Of a stretch of 64,000 bases of DNA, positions 34,500 through 46,410 are shown in pieces. The stretch comes from Sialis fuliginosa (taxonomy: Eukaryota > Arthropoda > Insecta > Megaloptera > Sialidae): assembly GCA_961205875.1 (NCBI GenBank), contig OY540819.1:5768501-5832500 (forward strand), written 5' to 3'. Within the stretch, counting starts at the first letter, position 1. Every line of letters starts with the position of its first letter. Below the pieces are notes generated by a model. The model was not told the DNA's origin. It made no database searches and saw only the letters and a list, made by a program, of their open reading frames with translations. The position numbers and the translations under genes are program-made.

Positions 34500-34528
34500 A
34501 TTAGCATACATTTCTTGGACACCCTGTA
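34500..34528 (-). repeat. Mariner-like terminus, single end
   Basis: The minus strand reads TA then CAGGGTGTCCAAGAAATG, a mariner-type end. No matching opposite terminus was found within 1 kb. Confidence 0.35.
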
Positions 34529-35156
34529 TATGTTTGCCTCTATTTCTTTGATTAATAATTAACGTAATTGACAAACGTTGTTAGATTTGTTTCCAAACAG
34601 TGAATCAGTTAAACTACAAAGAAGATATATTGACACTATAATTATATTACACCAAAAATAGATCTTTTGAATAGATTCATTGCTATTAGGTTGATCCGAA
34701 CGTGTCTGAACTGTTATATAAGGAATGATTAATTATTGTAATTGGGATTAGTAAAGTTAAGGGTACGGAAAGTTTAATTGACTAAAGATTGAACACGGAT
34801 TACCGGCTTTAAAACTGACATCTTTAACAAAACCGCATGCGGTTTGATGTAGATGATGGAGCTATGGAGTAATCAGGATACATAACTATCAGTTTCTGTA
34901 CAGCACCACATCTTATCATGTGTTCAAAACGACAATTAACAAACAATAGATAAAATCGTTATTTGTACACAACACACCTATATTGAATAATAGGTATCAA
35001 AATGAATAGAAAATAGATTTAGACAATTTTTTTTAAACATACAAATTTTATAATAAAAAATTTATATTTTTAATTAGGTATTTTATTTTGTGAAGAAATT
35101 GTACCTATAGATGGTGGTACTAATTTACCAAACAGAAATACTTAATGATGTACGGG

Positions 35157-35650
35157 CACCAGTCTTGGATAATACCCCACTGTTGGACACTTGTTTAATT
35201 AAATGTACTAAATTAGACACTTAACTGTAAAACAGCTTCATTTAATGACAATCGGTCAATGGATGTCAAAATGGTGGACATTTAAACTAGTGTAATATAT
35301 TTATTAATTATTATATTTACATATCATCTGATCTATATTGTTTTAAATTTTACAATTCATTATTTTAAAACTTTTATCTCGTAGTATTTATCATTTTGTA
35401 ATAATTAGCAAGTGTCCATCACTGCGTGCCCAGTACTGATTTTACTTTATCCATTACTGAAGAAAAAACATAAACAAAATAAAAAGCTATAATTTAAAAA
35501 ACAAACTATTTTTATTTGCGGACTTTGGAAATTAAATTGATTTAATAAAGTTTGTTTTATTAGTAACATGAATTTATGAGAATTACAAAAAAGTAACCCA
35601 TCAATCCCCAAAAACAATATACCTTGCTCTAAAAGCGGCCAAGACTGGTA
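35157..35650 (+). mobile_element. CACCAGT-family MITE, copy 3
   Basis: Ends CACCAGTCTTGG and CCAAGACTGGT are inverted. The body matches 63400-63911 in the same orientation, including TCCATCACTGCGTG and a TTTATCCATTACTG block. It lies between the two inverted copies of repeat D. Confidence 0.75.
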
Positions 35651-36448
35651 TTAATACCTTATATGTTTTATATTATTACTACATACATAATAACGCATAA
35701 ATGTTTATTTGTCGAAAGTAATATCCAGTACAATTAACTTCAACTTTGTAAATATCAAAAATATAATAAGTACAAATAAAGTTTTGGTTCTAATTATAAA
35801 TAAAAATAATTATTGTAGCAATCTACAATCCGAAAGATTTTTCCACAATACTTTTTTATTTATTTATTATAATTACTAGAAAACCTAACGTCTCATAATA
35901 TACATGTCCTTATAGATAGAATTTAATATCATCTTAACCCATTTAAAAATCATTATAGACTGAATAAAATATACTAGAAAGATAAAATTGTATTGCATAA
36001 TTGAATCCATCTTCTACAATTCAATTTTTATTTTTTCATTATATTACTTCCAGAAGAGCGATCCTTTCTCTTCAACTTTTACATGTCGTAATATAAATGT
36101 AGTAAGTGTATTAAATATTATTAACAGAAAGTGTTAACTAATCATACGAACTTTAAATTAACATTATCTTAACAGATAATAACATGTCTACATACGTTTT
36201 AGATCTTGGAGAGATAATTACTGTAGTATTTAGAAATAGTTAATTGATTTTAGGTAGTGTTTTTATTATACAAGCGAATATCTATTATAATAATTGACTT
36301 GTAATTAACAGTTTTCATTTTTTTTAATCGGATTGGCTCACTTCTGAAAGCGGTTATAAAATAATTTACTAATGTCATAATTAATGAAAATAGCAAGATA
36401 TTTCGAAGATGTTTTTTTATCTTACCTATATTGCTTCCTCGCAATATC

Positions 36449-37219
36449 GAAGATACGAGAAGCTATGTGATCGTTTCAGATTGAGACAAAAAAAATGTTC
36501 TCCGATTTCAAAATTGTAAATTGATTTATCCGTTTCACGTCAAGACAAACACTTTTCGTTCCGTGTCTGTCTGTCTGTCCGTGTGTCCCCTGAATCCTTG
36601 TCACACGCATAACTCATGAATCACTGAACCGATGTTATTGAAACTTGGTCGGATGGTTGGGTCTGGCTTGAGGACGGTCCCATTTCAAAATCTTCAAAAT
36701 CGTATGTAAGGGGGAGGGGTGATACCCCAAAATATTAATTTTTTCAAGATATCTCAAGAACGACACATGTTATGTGAAAATTTTATAGAATATTTTTTGT
36801 CGAGTATTAAATTTCCTATAATATGGATCTACAACGTTTGTTGTAAAATATTCCCTTATAAAGATTTATCTCAATTTATTTGAAAAATTCGTGTTCTGTT
36901 TTTCTAAATTGATATTGCTTGGATATATTAAATGTCATTTTGACGTTTTAAATATCATTCTGACATTTGCATAAATTTAGATTTAGATTGAAATTTCCAA
37001 AAAAATAAAAATATATGAAAAAATATTCGCAGGTGCGTTTTAAGAAAAATTTCGCACTAATATTTTTTAGTAAAATTGTATAAAAATTAAATGGTTAACC
37101 ACTTCCAGGCAATTTATATAAACACTATCGGTTTTTATTTAAATTGTTTAATAATTAATTACCTTTGGTGAATTTAGCACGAGGAAGCACTGTGCATTTA
37201 ATTGGCAGATGTTTTTTTT
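36449..37219 (-). repeat. Dispersed repeat D, copy 2
   Basis: Inverted relative to copy 1, with about 2.2 kb between them. It ends GGCAGATGTTTTTTTTA, where homology stops abruptly, as in copy 1 at 33495. This makes the pair look like long terminal inverted repeats, but a third copy at 42640-42900 shows the family is dispersed on its own. Confidence 0.75.
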
Positions 37220-38689
37220 ATTACTATCCAGAATTAACGAACATACTTTAACGAAACATAATTTTAAACAAAATATTGTTATTATTCGTTTGCTAATATA
37301 GATATTATCGTGTGTGTACTGTATTTATAATGTTAATATTGGTTTCAATCTATTTTAAGCAATGTTATTATCTATCCACCAAGATGCTGAGCAGTAACGT
37401 ACAGAGGGTTAGTGAATTACTTTTAAAATAATTTAAGTGAAATTTTTATGCTTGTATTTTTACACCACTGGTATTTGCAGCTTTTGAAATTCACATTTTG
37501 TTGTAATAAATATAAATAATTGTTAGTACATTAAAAAATATATATATATTTCAAAAGAATTTCAAATGAACCATATATTTTTTGTGCAAAATTTAATAAT
37601 TGTTATAAATAAATGCTATCAAAAATTATATCACATCGCCCCAACAAATCAAGGTCAGTAAGTTATATTTTCAAGGCTACAATTATATATTTGATAACAG
37701 CTGTTGTAATCTATGATAACAATTGTCAATTTAATACGACCAAAAAAACTATATGAACAAATATCGATTAGAATTATTAGAACTATTTACTTAAATATAT
37801 GTATATAGTCATTTTTTATAAAATAAATAGCAGATTATAATATCATTTATCAAGTTAAAAATATTTTGATCTTTATAGAAACTTTAAACTTTTACTACGA
37901 AAAAAAAATCAACTAAATTTTAGATTTTTCAACTTAATATAGTAATTTATCTACATACCTACAAAACAAGTATTGAAGAATCCATACATTCACTCAATGA
38001 TTAAATGTTATTTGTCAAACACTAATATATTCATTATATTCATCCAACTGGAATTTTGGGGGTTTATTTATAATTATTAGCACATAGATTTTAAATACAT
38101 ATCTATTCGGTGCTTCGAGTGAAATTTTATAATTTTTATATTTCATTATACACTATAGTATCTATTTATATGGGTAAGAATTAAAATTATTATATTTTTT
38201 AATAAATATAAAAATATACATATCAAGATATATATTTAATTTTAAAATACAGCTATAATCTTTAATAGTAAAATCTCCGAATCCAACATTATACAAAGAG
38301 TTCCATTTAAATTAAGTAGATAACAATTAATGCTACTCTTGAAACAAATTAATTATAAATAATCCATAATATTTTTAAGCAATAATATAACAATTTAAAA
38401 AAAAATCAAAATCAACAAGCAATGTACTTTATTTTCTATATTACCAGACAGAAAACATTTATCATCATATTAATCCGCATCTAGCATATTCTGGAAAATG
38501 AAAAATAATCTACCCCTAGCGACACCTATCGACAATCGAACAAACCTACCATTACAGAACTTCAAACTATTTAGATAAAACAACAACAGAAAAACATTAT
38601 ACATCGCCATCTCTTGAAAAACGGATGAACTAAAAGTGTGTATTTTCACCACAAAGTTGTTCTTTTGTTCGCTGTGTTCGATATTTCTG
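37220..38689. other. AT-rich non-coding stretch
   Basis: No gene or complete element was recognised; the 38470-38652 minus frame shows no domain. Confidence 0.5.
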
Positions 38690-38998
38690 CCTTACCTACC
38701 GGGTTATGTTAAATTACATATGCGTGCTAGTGCACGACAGCTATTGACAGAAACAAAAAGGTCCAGTCTGCATTCTGCAGTGATGGCATGAGTGAGTTGT
38801 GAGGTGGATCGTTTTTATGGTTACGTATTAATTTTTTGAGGGAGAAGAGAGAAAGATTACTTAATTAATGTGAGTGTAGTATAGTTTTGCATCGATGTTA
38901 TGATTTGTAATGCAATGTAGACGCTGCACTTGACCTTGCGAATGGTTTCATGATCTATCTCTGCCTAATGACAAGGTGTGTAGTCTGTAGATTCACAG
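38690..38998 (+). other. Possible non-coding 5' exon
   Basis: About 300 bp are less AT-rich than the surroundings and contain scattered CpGs. The block ends ATTCACAG followed by GTAAAT (38999), a good splice-donor match. ATG frames inside close quickly, so it would be untranslated leader. No TATA box was recognised. The call rests on composition and one donor site. Confidence 0.2.
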
Positions 38999-39002
38999 GT
39001 AA

Positions 39003-40797
39003 ATTTGTTGTGTTCTCAGGTATACCGGAGAACATTTCTATAGTACTCTCTTGATTGATTTTGTCTGTATGCCTTTTACATTTGTACTATGCTTAAATAT
39101 GAATGTTTTTTTTATTTTTCCTTGTAGTCTTGTATTAAACTTTTATGTTATTATTATTATTATCATTTATGTGTATTGTGAAATTGATTACGTAAATATT
39201 TAAATTAGTATTTGTAAATATATGTTGTCATTTATCAGATTTCTTTTACCGGCATGGATCTTTTTATGTATGTTTAGTAATATACTGTAGGTACTGTTCA
39301 AAATATAAAAAATACTATTATATTATGTTTATTTATAGTCTTAGTTCTAGAGAAATTTGTAAAAAGCATACCAAATATTGAAATTTTAAATTAAAAAAAA
39401 CTGAACCTTAAATAATTCTCCTCCCTTGAATGCACTGCAAAAATCTTTATTTACTTATAATTTTGTGCCCTGATGTTGCGTTTCTCCGAACGAACCGGTT
39501 TTTGTTTACAAAAAATGTGGAAATTAAAAAATGATACATTTTTACTTAAAATGGGGTACAGATTAATTTTCTAATATGAATTTTTTGTTTAGCAATATTA
39601 AACATAATCGGAAATGTGGAAAAAATTCATAATATTTAAATGCGAAAAACACGTTTGTGAGTTGTTAATTTCAAAATAAACAAAAATTAAATTAGCTGAA
39701 AATATACATAGTTTATTTAATGTATAATGTAGGTATAAAAACAAAAATTCATTTGTTAATGTCTCAATCATGCAAAAACAACTAATTGGTTTAAATTATC
39801 ATTTTCTATCAGGATAGTAAAGATCAATGATTAACATTATTGAAAGGGGTTTTTTGTATAAATAATTATAAATCGCAAAAAATAATGTACAACTCAAAAT
39901 TTTTTAAATTTCCATAGATAAATAGTTATGGCTTTTTTAAATAAAACTAAAATATAAATAATATGAATTATCAAAATATTTGAATTATTATTTATTAAGT
40001 AAGTAATATGTGACTATAAAAGAACTGTTGAAACTAATACATAAAACGATAATTATAATTATTAATTATATAGATACAGTTATTATATTTTATAGTAAGA
40101 ACTTATTGTTTTCAGGTAATAAAAAGTATAAATATAAAAACTAATTTATATACTAAGCTGCGCACTAGTACAAAAAAAATACATAAATACAATTACTTTA
40201 GTCAAAAATTGTTATTAAGTACAAGTACATTACCAAAAAAAAAAATGTATTTAATTATTTATACAAAAACATACATAGATACCTAATTCCTTTTTTAAGG
40301 ACAAATTAAGTTACATTTTATTAAATCTATTTGAATACATAATTCAAGTATAAAAAAAATAGAGAAAAAATTCTTTTAGTGGAAAAAAATTTAATAATAG
40401 ATATTTCCCTTTGAAATAACTATTAAATAAAATAGGTATATTAAGAAATATACAAATTTTATTCTATCTATTCATAAAAATAATTCGTAATTTTGTTCAC
40501 ATACGAATGCGAATGTTATGCGTGCGTGAATATTCGCGAATGCAAATACTTATTATAAACAAAACATCACTGAATAATTAAATATAAATATATTTTTCAT
40601 CTTTCGTTTTTTGTATTTATAATTAACTACAAATATATAAATGTTTATTATTTTATATATTGCGATTTAATAGACAAGATATGAAAGGTTAAATAAAAAC
40701 AATGTTTATATTGTATGTACACATGATAAACTATGTACTATAATGCCATCTGTATTGTTATTATCTTTTACTGTTGGTTTAATTGCATTATCAATGC
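39003..40797. other. AT-rich non-coding stretch
   Basis: Nothing beyond AT-rich DNA. A small GCGAAT/ATTCGC inverted pair lies near 40510-40540. Confidence 0.5.
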
Positions 40798-41375
40798 CAG
40801 CGGCGGCTCAAGTCAAGTGGAGGCCCCAGGCGGTAAAAATGTTGAGGCCCTCAAACTCAAGTTAGAAATAGAAGTTGCAAGAAAACTCTCATAAACTTAT
40901 TAACAAAAAATAAAAGTATAATGAAAAATTTCGTACCGTTACACATTAAAAATATATTTTTTCTTCATCAATTATTATTTTCACAGTGTCAATGCAGTTT
41001 AAAATTTCCTGCTCTATATAATACAAAATGGCCAAGTTATTTAATCTTTCTTCTCCCATTGTATTCATTAAATAATTTTTCACTCTCTTTAAAACAGAAA
41101 ATGATCTTTCTCCGGACGCATTAGATAATAAAATTGTTAGATAAATCTTCAATACTATTTCAATGTTCGGAAATGTGCAAGACATTTCTTTCGCGGTTCG
41201 ATAGATGTAATATCTATCGACACAACTATCACATGAGAAATCTAAGATGTCTGGACTGTCAATCGTGGTTTTAATGGTGTTCTCGTTTTCTTTTAGAAAT
41301 ATTAAGAAAAAATTGATTACTACAAAATTCGGGGCCCTATGATATCCGGGGCCCCACGCGTTAAACCCGCCACTG
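40798..41375 (-). mobile_element. Internally deleted hAT transposon, 578 bp
   Basis: The left end CAGCGGCGGCTCAAGTCAAG and the reverse complement of the right end CAGTGGCGGGTTTAACGCG are hAT-type inverted termini, and each leads into a GGCCCC-rich block. Between them on the minus strand lies only the 3' end of a transposase gene. The 5' terminus is joined almost directly to the C-terminal domain, so most of the gene is deleted. The flanking 8-mers (ATCAATGC and TGGTGTGC) do not match, so the target duplication is lost or the ends are misplaced by a few bases. Confidence 0.75.
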
Positions 41376-41431
41376 TGGTGTGCATAACACAACCTGGGTG
41401 ATATGAAGCAATACATAAATTTTGTTATCAA
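40946..41431 (-). pseudogene. hAT transposase C-terminal fragment (hATC dimerisation domain)
   Basis: The 161-codon frame carries a clear hATC signature: residues 103-121 read SNASGERSFSVLKRVKNYL, followed by MGEERLNNLAIL (125-136). This is the dimerisation helix region of hAT transposases and of ZMYM1/ZBED-like derivatives. Residues 1-18 lie outside the element and 19-40 translate its terminal repeat, so the ATG is fortuitous. Homology begins around residue 84. The DDE catalytic core and the N-terminal zinc finger are absent, so this cannot be an active transposase. It remains open to its natural stop. Confidence 0.8.
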
Positions 41432-42470
41432 TTCAAGCAGGTTATAAATTTTAAATATGAATAATTAAATAACAACTAAAAGATATTTTGCGTTCATTTA
41501 ATGTAATAATATACCCCCAGGTTTATCAAAATCTAATAAATTTAATCAAATTTTAAATGAAAATGTAAAATAAAAATATAACTTCATATTTATATTTTAA
41601 AACGACAATAAATACTCAAAGTTTAAATACAATAATATATTCACCACAACCATAATTAATATAATTATGGTTTTAAAATAGTCAATTAGTTAATCATAGT
41701 TAATTTTGCTTTATACAACCTAAGGTTAAAGTATAATCAATATTAAAGAACGAATTATCGTCATCTATACTATGACATTATTATCGTTTTTATAAACTAT
41801 AATTTAAATATACATACATTATAGGGAATTAATAACCAATTTGTTATTATCAGTTTGTTTAGTCATTATACACTTTTGTCATTTTATATATGAAAAGATA
41901 TAAAACATTTTAATAAATCAATAAAGACGAACAATTCTATATGATATAAATACATTTTATACGTATATAGGTAAATTACAAAACGATTTAGATGAAACTG
42001 TATCAAAGGTACACTTTTGACATAGTTTATAAAAGGTAATTTAGATTTTATCTGTATTTGCAACAAAAATATTAATATTTAATATTAATGATAACAATAT
42101 CTATAGTAGTAGTATAATATACAGACATTAGTTGTAGGTATTATATGAAGACAAAAACCACAGACTGGATTGTGTGGTTTAACAGAAAAAAATATGAAAA
42201 TGCGCGTAACTTATCACGTTGAATGTAACAGTAATTATTTATATCGATTTTAGATTAACCCATTTACGACAAAATGTAAAAATCATGTTTTTTTCTTAAA
42301 TGAGACGATAGCTATCAATGAGTTAAGTTGTAAAATTAATTTTTATTTAACTCTTTTAAAACTACATTTTTAATTCAATAATTTTGATTTTATTACTTGT
42401 GTTCTGTTTTTCTACCATCAAAAGTTATTAACAAAAATTTATGCATATTTCGATATTTTGATTTGTAATG
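41376..42470. other. AT-rich non-coding stretch
   Basis: Contains a perfect AAACCACA/TGTGGTTT hairpin with a 10-base loop (42155-42180). Otherwise nothing is recognised. Confidence 0.5.
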
Positions 42471-42578
42471 CCCATTTTCACCAGTCTATTGTTCAGTTTG
42501 CAGTGTTTGCTTTGTTAAATAGCAAATGATCCCTGATTGGTCCATTTGGAAATATGCAAAGCTATTGGTGAAAATGGG
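42471..42578. mobile_element. Very short MITE, 108 bp
   Basis: CCCATTTTCACCAGT and TTGGTGAAAATGGG form 13-14-bp inverted ends. The interior holds CCCTGATTGGTCCATTT, an inverted CCAAT box similar to that in the 6-kb foldback element. No target duplication is obvious. Confidence 0.5.
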
Positions 42579-42639
42579 TGTTTCATACAAAAACGTGAAA
42601 ATGTAATCAGTTTGAAAATAATTTTAATATGATTATGTT

Positions 42640-42900
42640 GACTAAAAATTTCATTTAAAAAACATAAACATTAGAAAACATAAACTTATTAATATCATTT
42701 TGATGTTTGCATAGGAGAAAAATTTAAATTGAAATTGTTAAAAGATTAAAAATATACGAAAATAAATATTTTATGGTTAACCAATGGCAGTTTATCTAAA
42801 TACTTTTATCGATATGTATTAAAATTAACTAGAGCTTTGGTGAATTTATCACGATAAAACACTGTAATTCACTTCGCAGTTGTTTTTTTCTTCAATAATG
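42640..42900 (-). repeat. Dispersed repeat D, copy 3 (diverged)
   Basis: Same orientation as copy 2. It shares TATGGTTAACCA, GCAGTTTATCTAAA, TTTGGTGAATTTATCACG and the AACACTGTAATTCAC end, with many substitutions. Only the outer ~260 bp are present. Confidence 0.6.
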
Positions 42901-43266
42901 CGAATACAAATGGATAAAAAATTACATTTAGTATCTACCTAGTTCACTTGCCCTGTACGGACAGATATTTTTTCATATCAGCATTTATTTTTACGAGCAG
43001 ACGAAAACGAGTATTGCATTGTTTCACATCAGAGCCTGTTTTGCAGACCATAATTTTTCATTTGTGCATTAAGTTGTCATGATAAAATATACGGGTGAAT
43101 GGATAGGCAGTACTGTTACGTTATTATTTGCCATTCGTAATAGTAATGTGACAAATTGGTATGAAAACGACAGAACTATACAAATACACTTAAACAATAA
43201 TAATTCGAATTAATGTGACAACAAATAAATAAATCATCCGAAATGGAAAATTTAATGTAATATAAA

Positions 43267-43863
43267 TATTTGGGTGTTTTTTTTATTTCATTTTTTCGGT
43301 CCCTATGTTTTAGCTTTAGATCAAAAGTTAATTATCCCAAAATTTCAGACTCTTAGATCAAACCAGTGAACGGCGCAAAGTATTTTTCCCATTTGATTAA
43401 TATGAGAAAAATTACTTTTTTACTAATGCGTTAATATCTCGTTGAAAATTTTTTTTTTTTTAAATTCTCAGAGCAATATTTTGTAGAGAATTAAGTGCTC
43501 AATTAATAAATTCAATAAATTTTAAGATATTTGTTTAAAAATTATCATAAAAATTGGATTTTACTTTTTATGATAATTTTTAAACGAATATATCATTAAA
43601 AATACTGGATCATTGAATTGATCACTTAGGATCTATTTTGTAAGAAATTTAATTCTATATAATATGCTGCTGTAAGAAATTGAAATAAATAAATTTTTCA
43701 ACGAGATATATAAGCAAAAAAAAATTGTAATTTTTCCCATGTTAATCAAAATTCATAGGTTTGATCTATGAGTCTGAAATTTTGGGACAATTAACTTTTG
43801 ATTCAAAGCTAAAAAAATAATTCAATGGGACCGAAAAAATAAAAATAAAAAAACACCCCAATA
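43267..43863. mobile_element. 600-bp foldback element
   Basis: The whole unit is one long imperfect hairpin, folding at about 43562. The ends TATTTGGGTGTTTTTTT and TATTGGGGTGTTTTTTT are inverted, with TA at each border. Internal paired blocks include TTTTTTCGGTCCC, AATTTCAGACTC and TCTCGTTGAAAA. There is no ORF. TA borders suggest a Tc1/mariner-type MITE. Confidence 0.7.
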
Positions 43864-43934
43864 AATATATTATTTAATTATTTTATTAGTTTTAAATATT
43901 CAACACTATAAATATTGGCTCTAGAGATAAACCA

Positions 43935-44135
43935 CTGGCTGTTACTCACGACTTAGTCCGCGTGGAATTTGTATTTCTTTATCTAATCTAATATTTAAGA
44001 TAAAATATAGTCTATGTTCTTCTTCATGATGTAAGCTATCTCCCTGCAAAATTTCATCAAGATCGGTTCAGCGGTTTAGCCATAAAAAGGTAACAAACAG
44101 ACAGACAGAGTAACTTTTGCATTTATAATATTCGA
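43935..44135 (-). mobile_element. Short Helitron, 201 bp
   Basis: On the minus strand it starts TCGAATATTATAAATGCAAA and ends ACGCGGACTAAGTCGTGAG...CCAG, with an ACTAAGT-type hairpin before the end (CTAG decayed to CCAG). The interior contains TCTGTCTGTCTG and a GAACCGATCTTGATGAAATT block shared with 56092-56265. No coding is present. Confidence 0.6.
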
Positions 44136-44148
44136 TTTTTAGGGTTCC

Positions 44149-44544
44149 GAAGAAACCCTATTAATTTCACTTTGTCGTCCGTCCGTCCGTCCTTTTCACT
44201 CAAAGCTAAATAGCTCGTAAACTATATAAGCTAGAAACTTGAAATTTTTACTGAACATGTAAAATGACACCTTCTAGTAAAATATCTATAAATGTATCGA
44301 ATAAATAATTTTTCAGGGCACGTTAAAATGTATAACCAAACAAGCGGAATTTGACCCTTTTTCTATTTTTTTTCTAAATCAAAAATGGTGCCTGTAGGGG
44401 GCTTTAAAGCAAAAACAAAAAATTGTATACCAAGATGTATGTCAAAATGTACATCTCAATAAGTAGAATTTGACCATATTTTGTATTTTTTTTTCTAATT
44501 CAAAAATGGCGCCTGCAGGGGGCTAAAAGCAGTATTTTATTTTG
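44149..44544 (+). repeat. GGTTCCGAAG repeat with internal duplication
   Basis: Begins GGGTTCCGAAGAAACCC, like the leader at 33411, and has a (CCGT)n tract at 44177-44193. A unit around GAATTTGACC...TTTCTAA..CAAAAATGG is repeated 118 bp apart (44346 and 44464), each ending GCAGGGGGCT or GTAGGGGGCT. Confidence 0.5.
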
Positions 44545-44555
44545 CCCCCCCCCCC
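44545..44555. repeat. C11 run
   Basis: Eleven C residues, probably polymorphic, at the end of the GGTTCCGAAG repeat. Confidence 0.9.
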
Positions 44556-44700
44556 TCTTACTCTAACCCGAAGCCCACTAGATAAAAAAATTCATAAATA
44601 AACGTAGGTACATGTTAAAATTTAGAAATGTTTCAAATGACATATATTGTTTTTAACAAAATTATTAATATTAATATAAATAATCATTTTATATTAAATA

Positions 44701-45080
44701 CTAGCGCATTGTACCCGATGTTACCGGGGGATATTAATTTAATTAAACAAAGTAATCATGCCCACCCAACATGCATCAATAAAAATAACCTAAATAAAAT
44801 AAAATATTGAGACCGTAAATTCTTGTTTATAGAATTATTTATTCCATGGCTACTATGTTTTTATATAAATGACAGTTATATACTGTTACATTATGGAAAC
44901 ACAACACAACTTGATAAAGATTTTTTTAGTTTTTTGATGTTAAATTTGAGGTCTTCATAAAGTATTAATATCCAAAATACTGCTCAGAAAAACTATTGGT
45001 GAAAACCGCAATAAAATCGGTTAAGTAATTCTCGAGTCGATAAGCCTCATACAAACAAGCATTCATTTTTATATAATAGA
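44701..45080 (-). mobile_element. Non-autonomous Helitron, 380 bp
   Basis: Second member of the family at 9863. On the minus strand it starts TCTATTATATAAAAATGAAT and ends AATGCGCTAG, again between A and T. Its 3' hairpin is CCCGG/TCGGG, against CCTGG/CCGGG in the first copy, so the stem is kept despite base changes. It lacks about 250 bp of the longer copy. Confidence 0.75.
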
Positions 45081-45689
45081 TGTTTAGTTTTTTGTTTTGA
45101 AAACGAGAATTTTTAAACTATCAAATAATCATATACTTTTGAATTATTGAAAAATGCATGCTCTATACTCTATATACTTCGTAACACAATTTTTATTTGA
45201 CGTCATCATTTCAAATGTTTTATTTTTGTCATTTTCCTTACATGTATAACTTGTTGACTCTAATAATTAAATACAAATTATACATTGATAACGAAAAGCA
45301 TTATATTATATACAATTTTTTTGTAATTATCGAAATAATTGTTAGAAACCAGCATATGTATATTTATTCGATCCCGTTTTAGAATATCACATATATATTT
45401 TTATAAAAATTGTTCAATATTTTCATAATACTGTTTATTTTCGACTTTCATTCGATTCACCTCTGTAGCTACTAAAATTTTCTGTTAAAAATAACTTTTT
45501 GCGTATCAGTTGCTTAAAAAATTCAGTACCTCTGGTCTAACGCAAATGCCGTCTACAAAGCAAACTTTCCATGTTTGTACTGACACCGGTAATGCATTAA
45601 TTATCAGATATTCATTGAACCGTATCGCGTGATTGTTAAAAAGGGCGCTACAATAATGCAATTCCCTGAATGAATACTCAACATCGACA
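45081..45689. other. AT-rich non-coding stretch
   Basis: No gene was recognised. Composition becomes less AT-rich towards the promoter-like region that follows. Confidence 0.45.
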
Positions 45690-45830
45690 ATGACTGCTGC
45701 GACTACCGATGCTCTCTGACGTCACTGCTCTGACGTCATTGACGTCGCCGGTCGTTTGCCCTACATTCGATATTCCGCCACACTTGTGTATAAATATACG
45801 TATTTACCTTCTTCATCTCTATTCTATAAT
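45690..45830 (+). promoter_or_regulatory. Candidate promoter: three CREs and a TATA box
   Basis: TGACGTCA occurs at 45717-45724 and 45731-45738, and TGACGTCG at 45740-45747. A TATAAATA box follows at 45789-45796. TTCATCTCT about 26 bp downstream (45812-45820) partly fits an insect initiator. CRE clusters upstream of a TATA box are typical of CREB/ATF-responsive promoters. No coding exon was found directly downstream, although TTTTTAG|GTGAAA near 45945 could be a splice donor ending an untranslated first exon. Confidence 0.4.
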
Positions 45831-46019
45831 TATATTTGGGATTTATCTCGAGTGGTGTGCTTGATGTTTCCACCTTTTTTAATCGATTTATTTATGTGGA
45901 AGTTGATTTTAAACTAAATTTAAAAAATCTAGATTCGTGTTTTTAGGTGAAAACTCGAGGATATTTTAAAATAGATATTCATCATTTTAGATTTTTAATT
46001 TTTACCATCACGAATCATT

Positions 46020-46070
46020 AAAATCTGCTGGGGCATTCTATGGAGCAGGGAGATACTATTTGAGAATCAT
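46020..46070 (-). repeat. hAT-like terminus, single end
   Basis: The minus strand reads CAATGATTCTCAAATAGTATC, close to the CAGTGNTTCTCAAA-type hAT end. No partner was identified. Confidence 0.3.
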
Positions 46071-46084
46071 TGATCTGGATAATC

Positions 46085-46410
46085 AGAATGCATTGGTTCA
46101 TTTACCAATAAAAATCTATGTAATAAACATACTTTTAACGAAATCTAAAATAAGATAAAAAAATATAAACATTTTTGGTAGTGCCAGCTTTTTAAAAAGA
46201 AAAATTGCCCTAACTTTTGAATGGGTGGTCGGATTTTATTTTTATCTACATATTTGAAATCAGCGTGTAAAAATATATATAATAAAGATACTTTTAACGA
46301 AATAAAAAAAAATGCTAGTTTTCAGTGCCAGTTTTTTCAAAATTTTTAAGAAAAATTGCCGTAACTTTTGAACGGGTGGTCGGATTTGATTTTGGTTGAC
46401 ATGAGACTAT
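46085..46410 (+). repeat. Repeat family B, tandem pair
   Basis: Two direct units, each with ATACTTTTAACGAAAT, GTGCCAG, AAAAATTGCC and AACTTTTGAAYGGGTGGTCGG, lie about 150 bp apart. The same unit forms the large hairpin at 27944-28429, so the family exists both head-to-tail and head-to-head. Confidence 0.65.
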
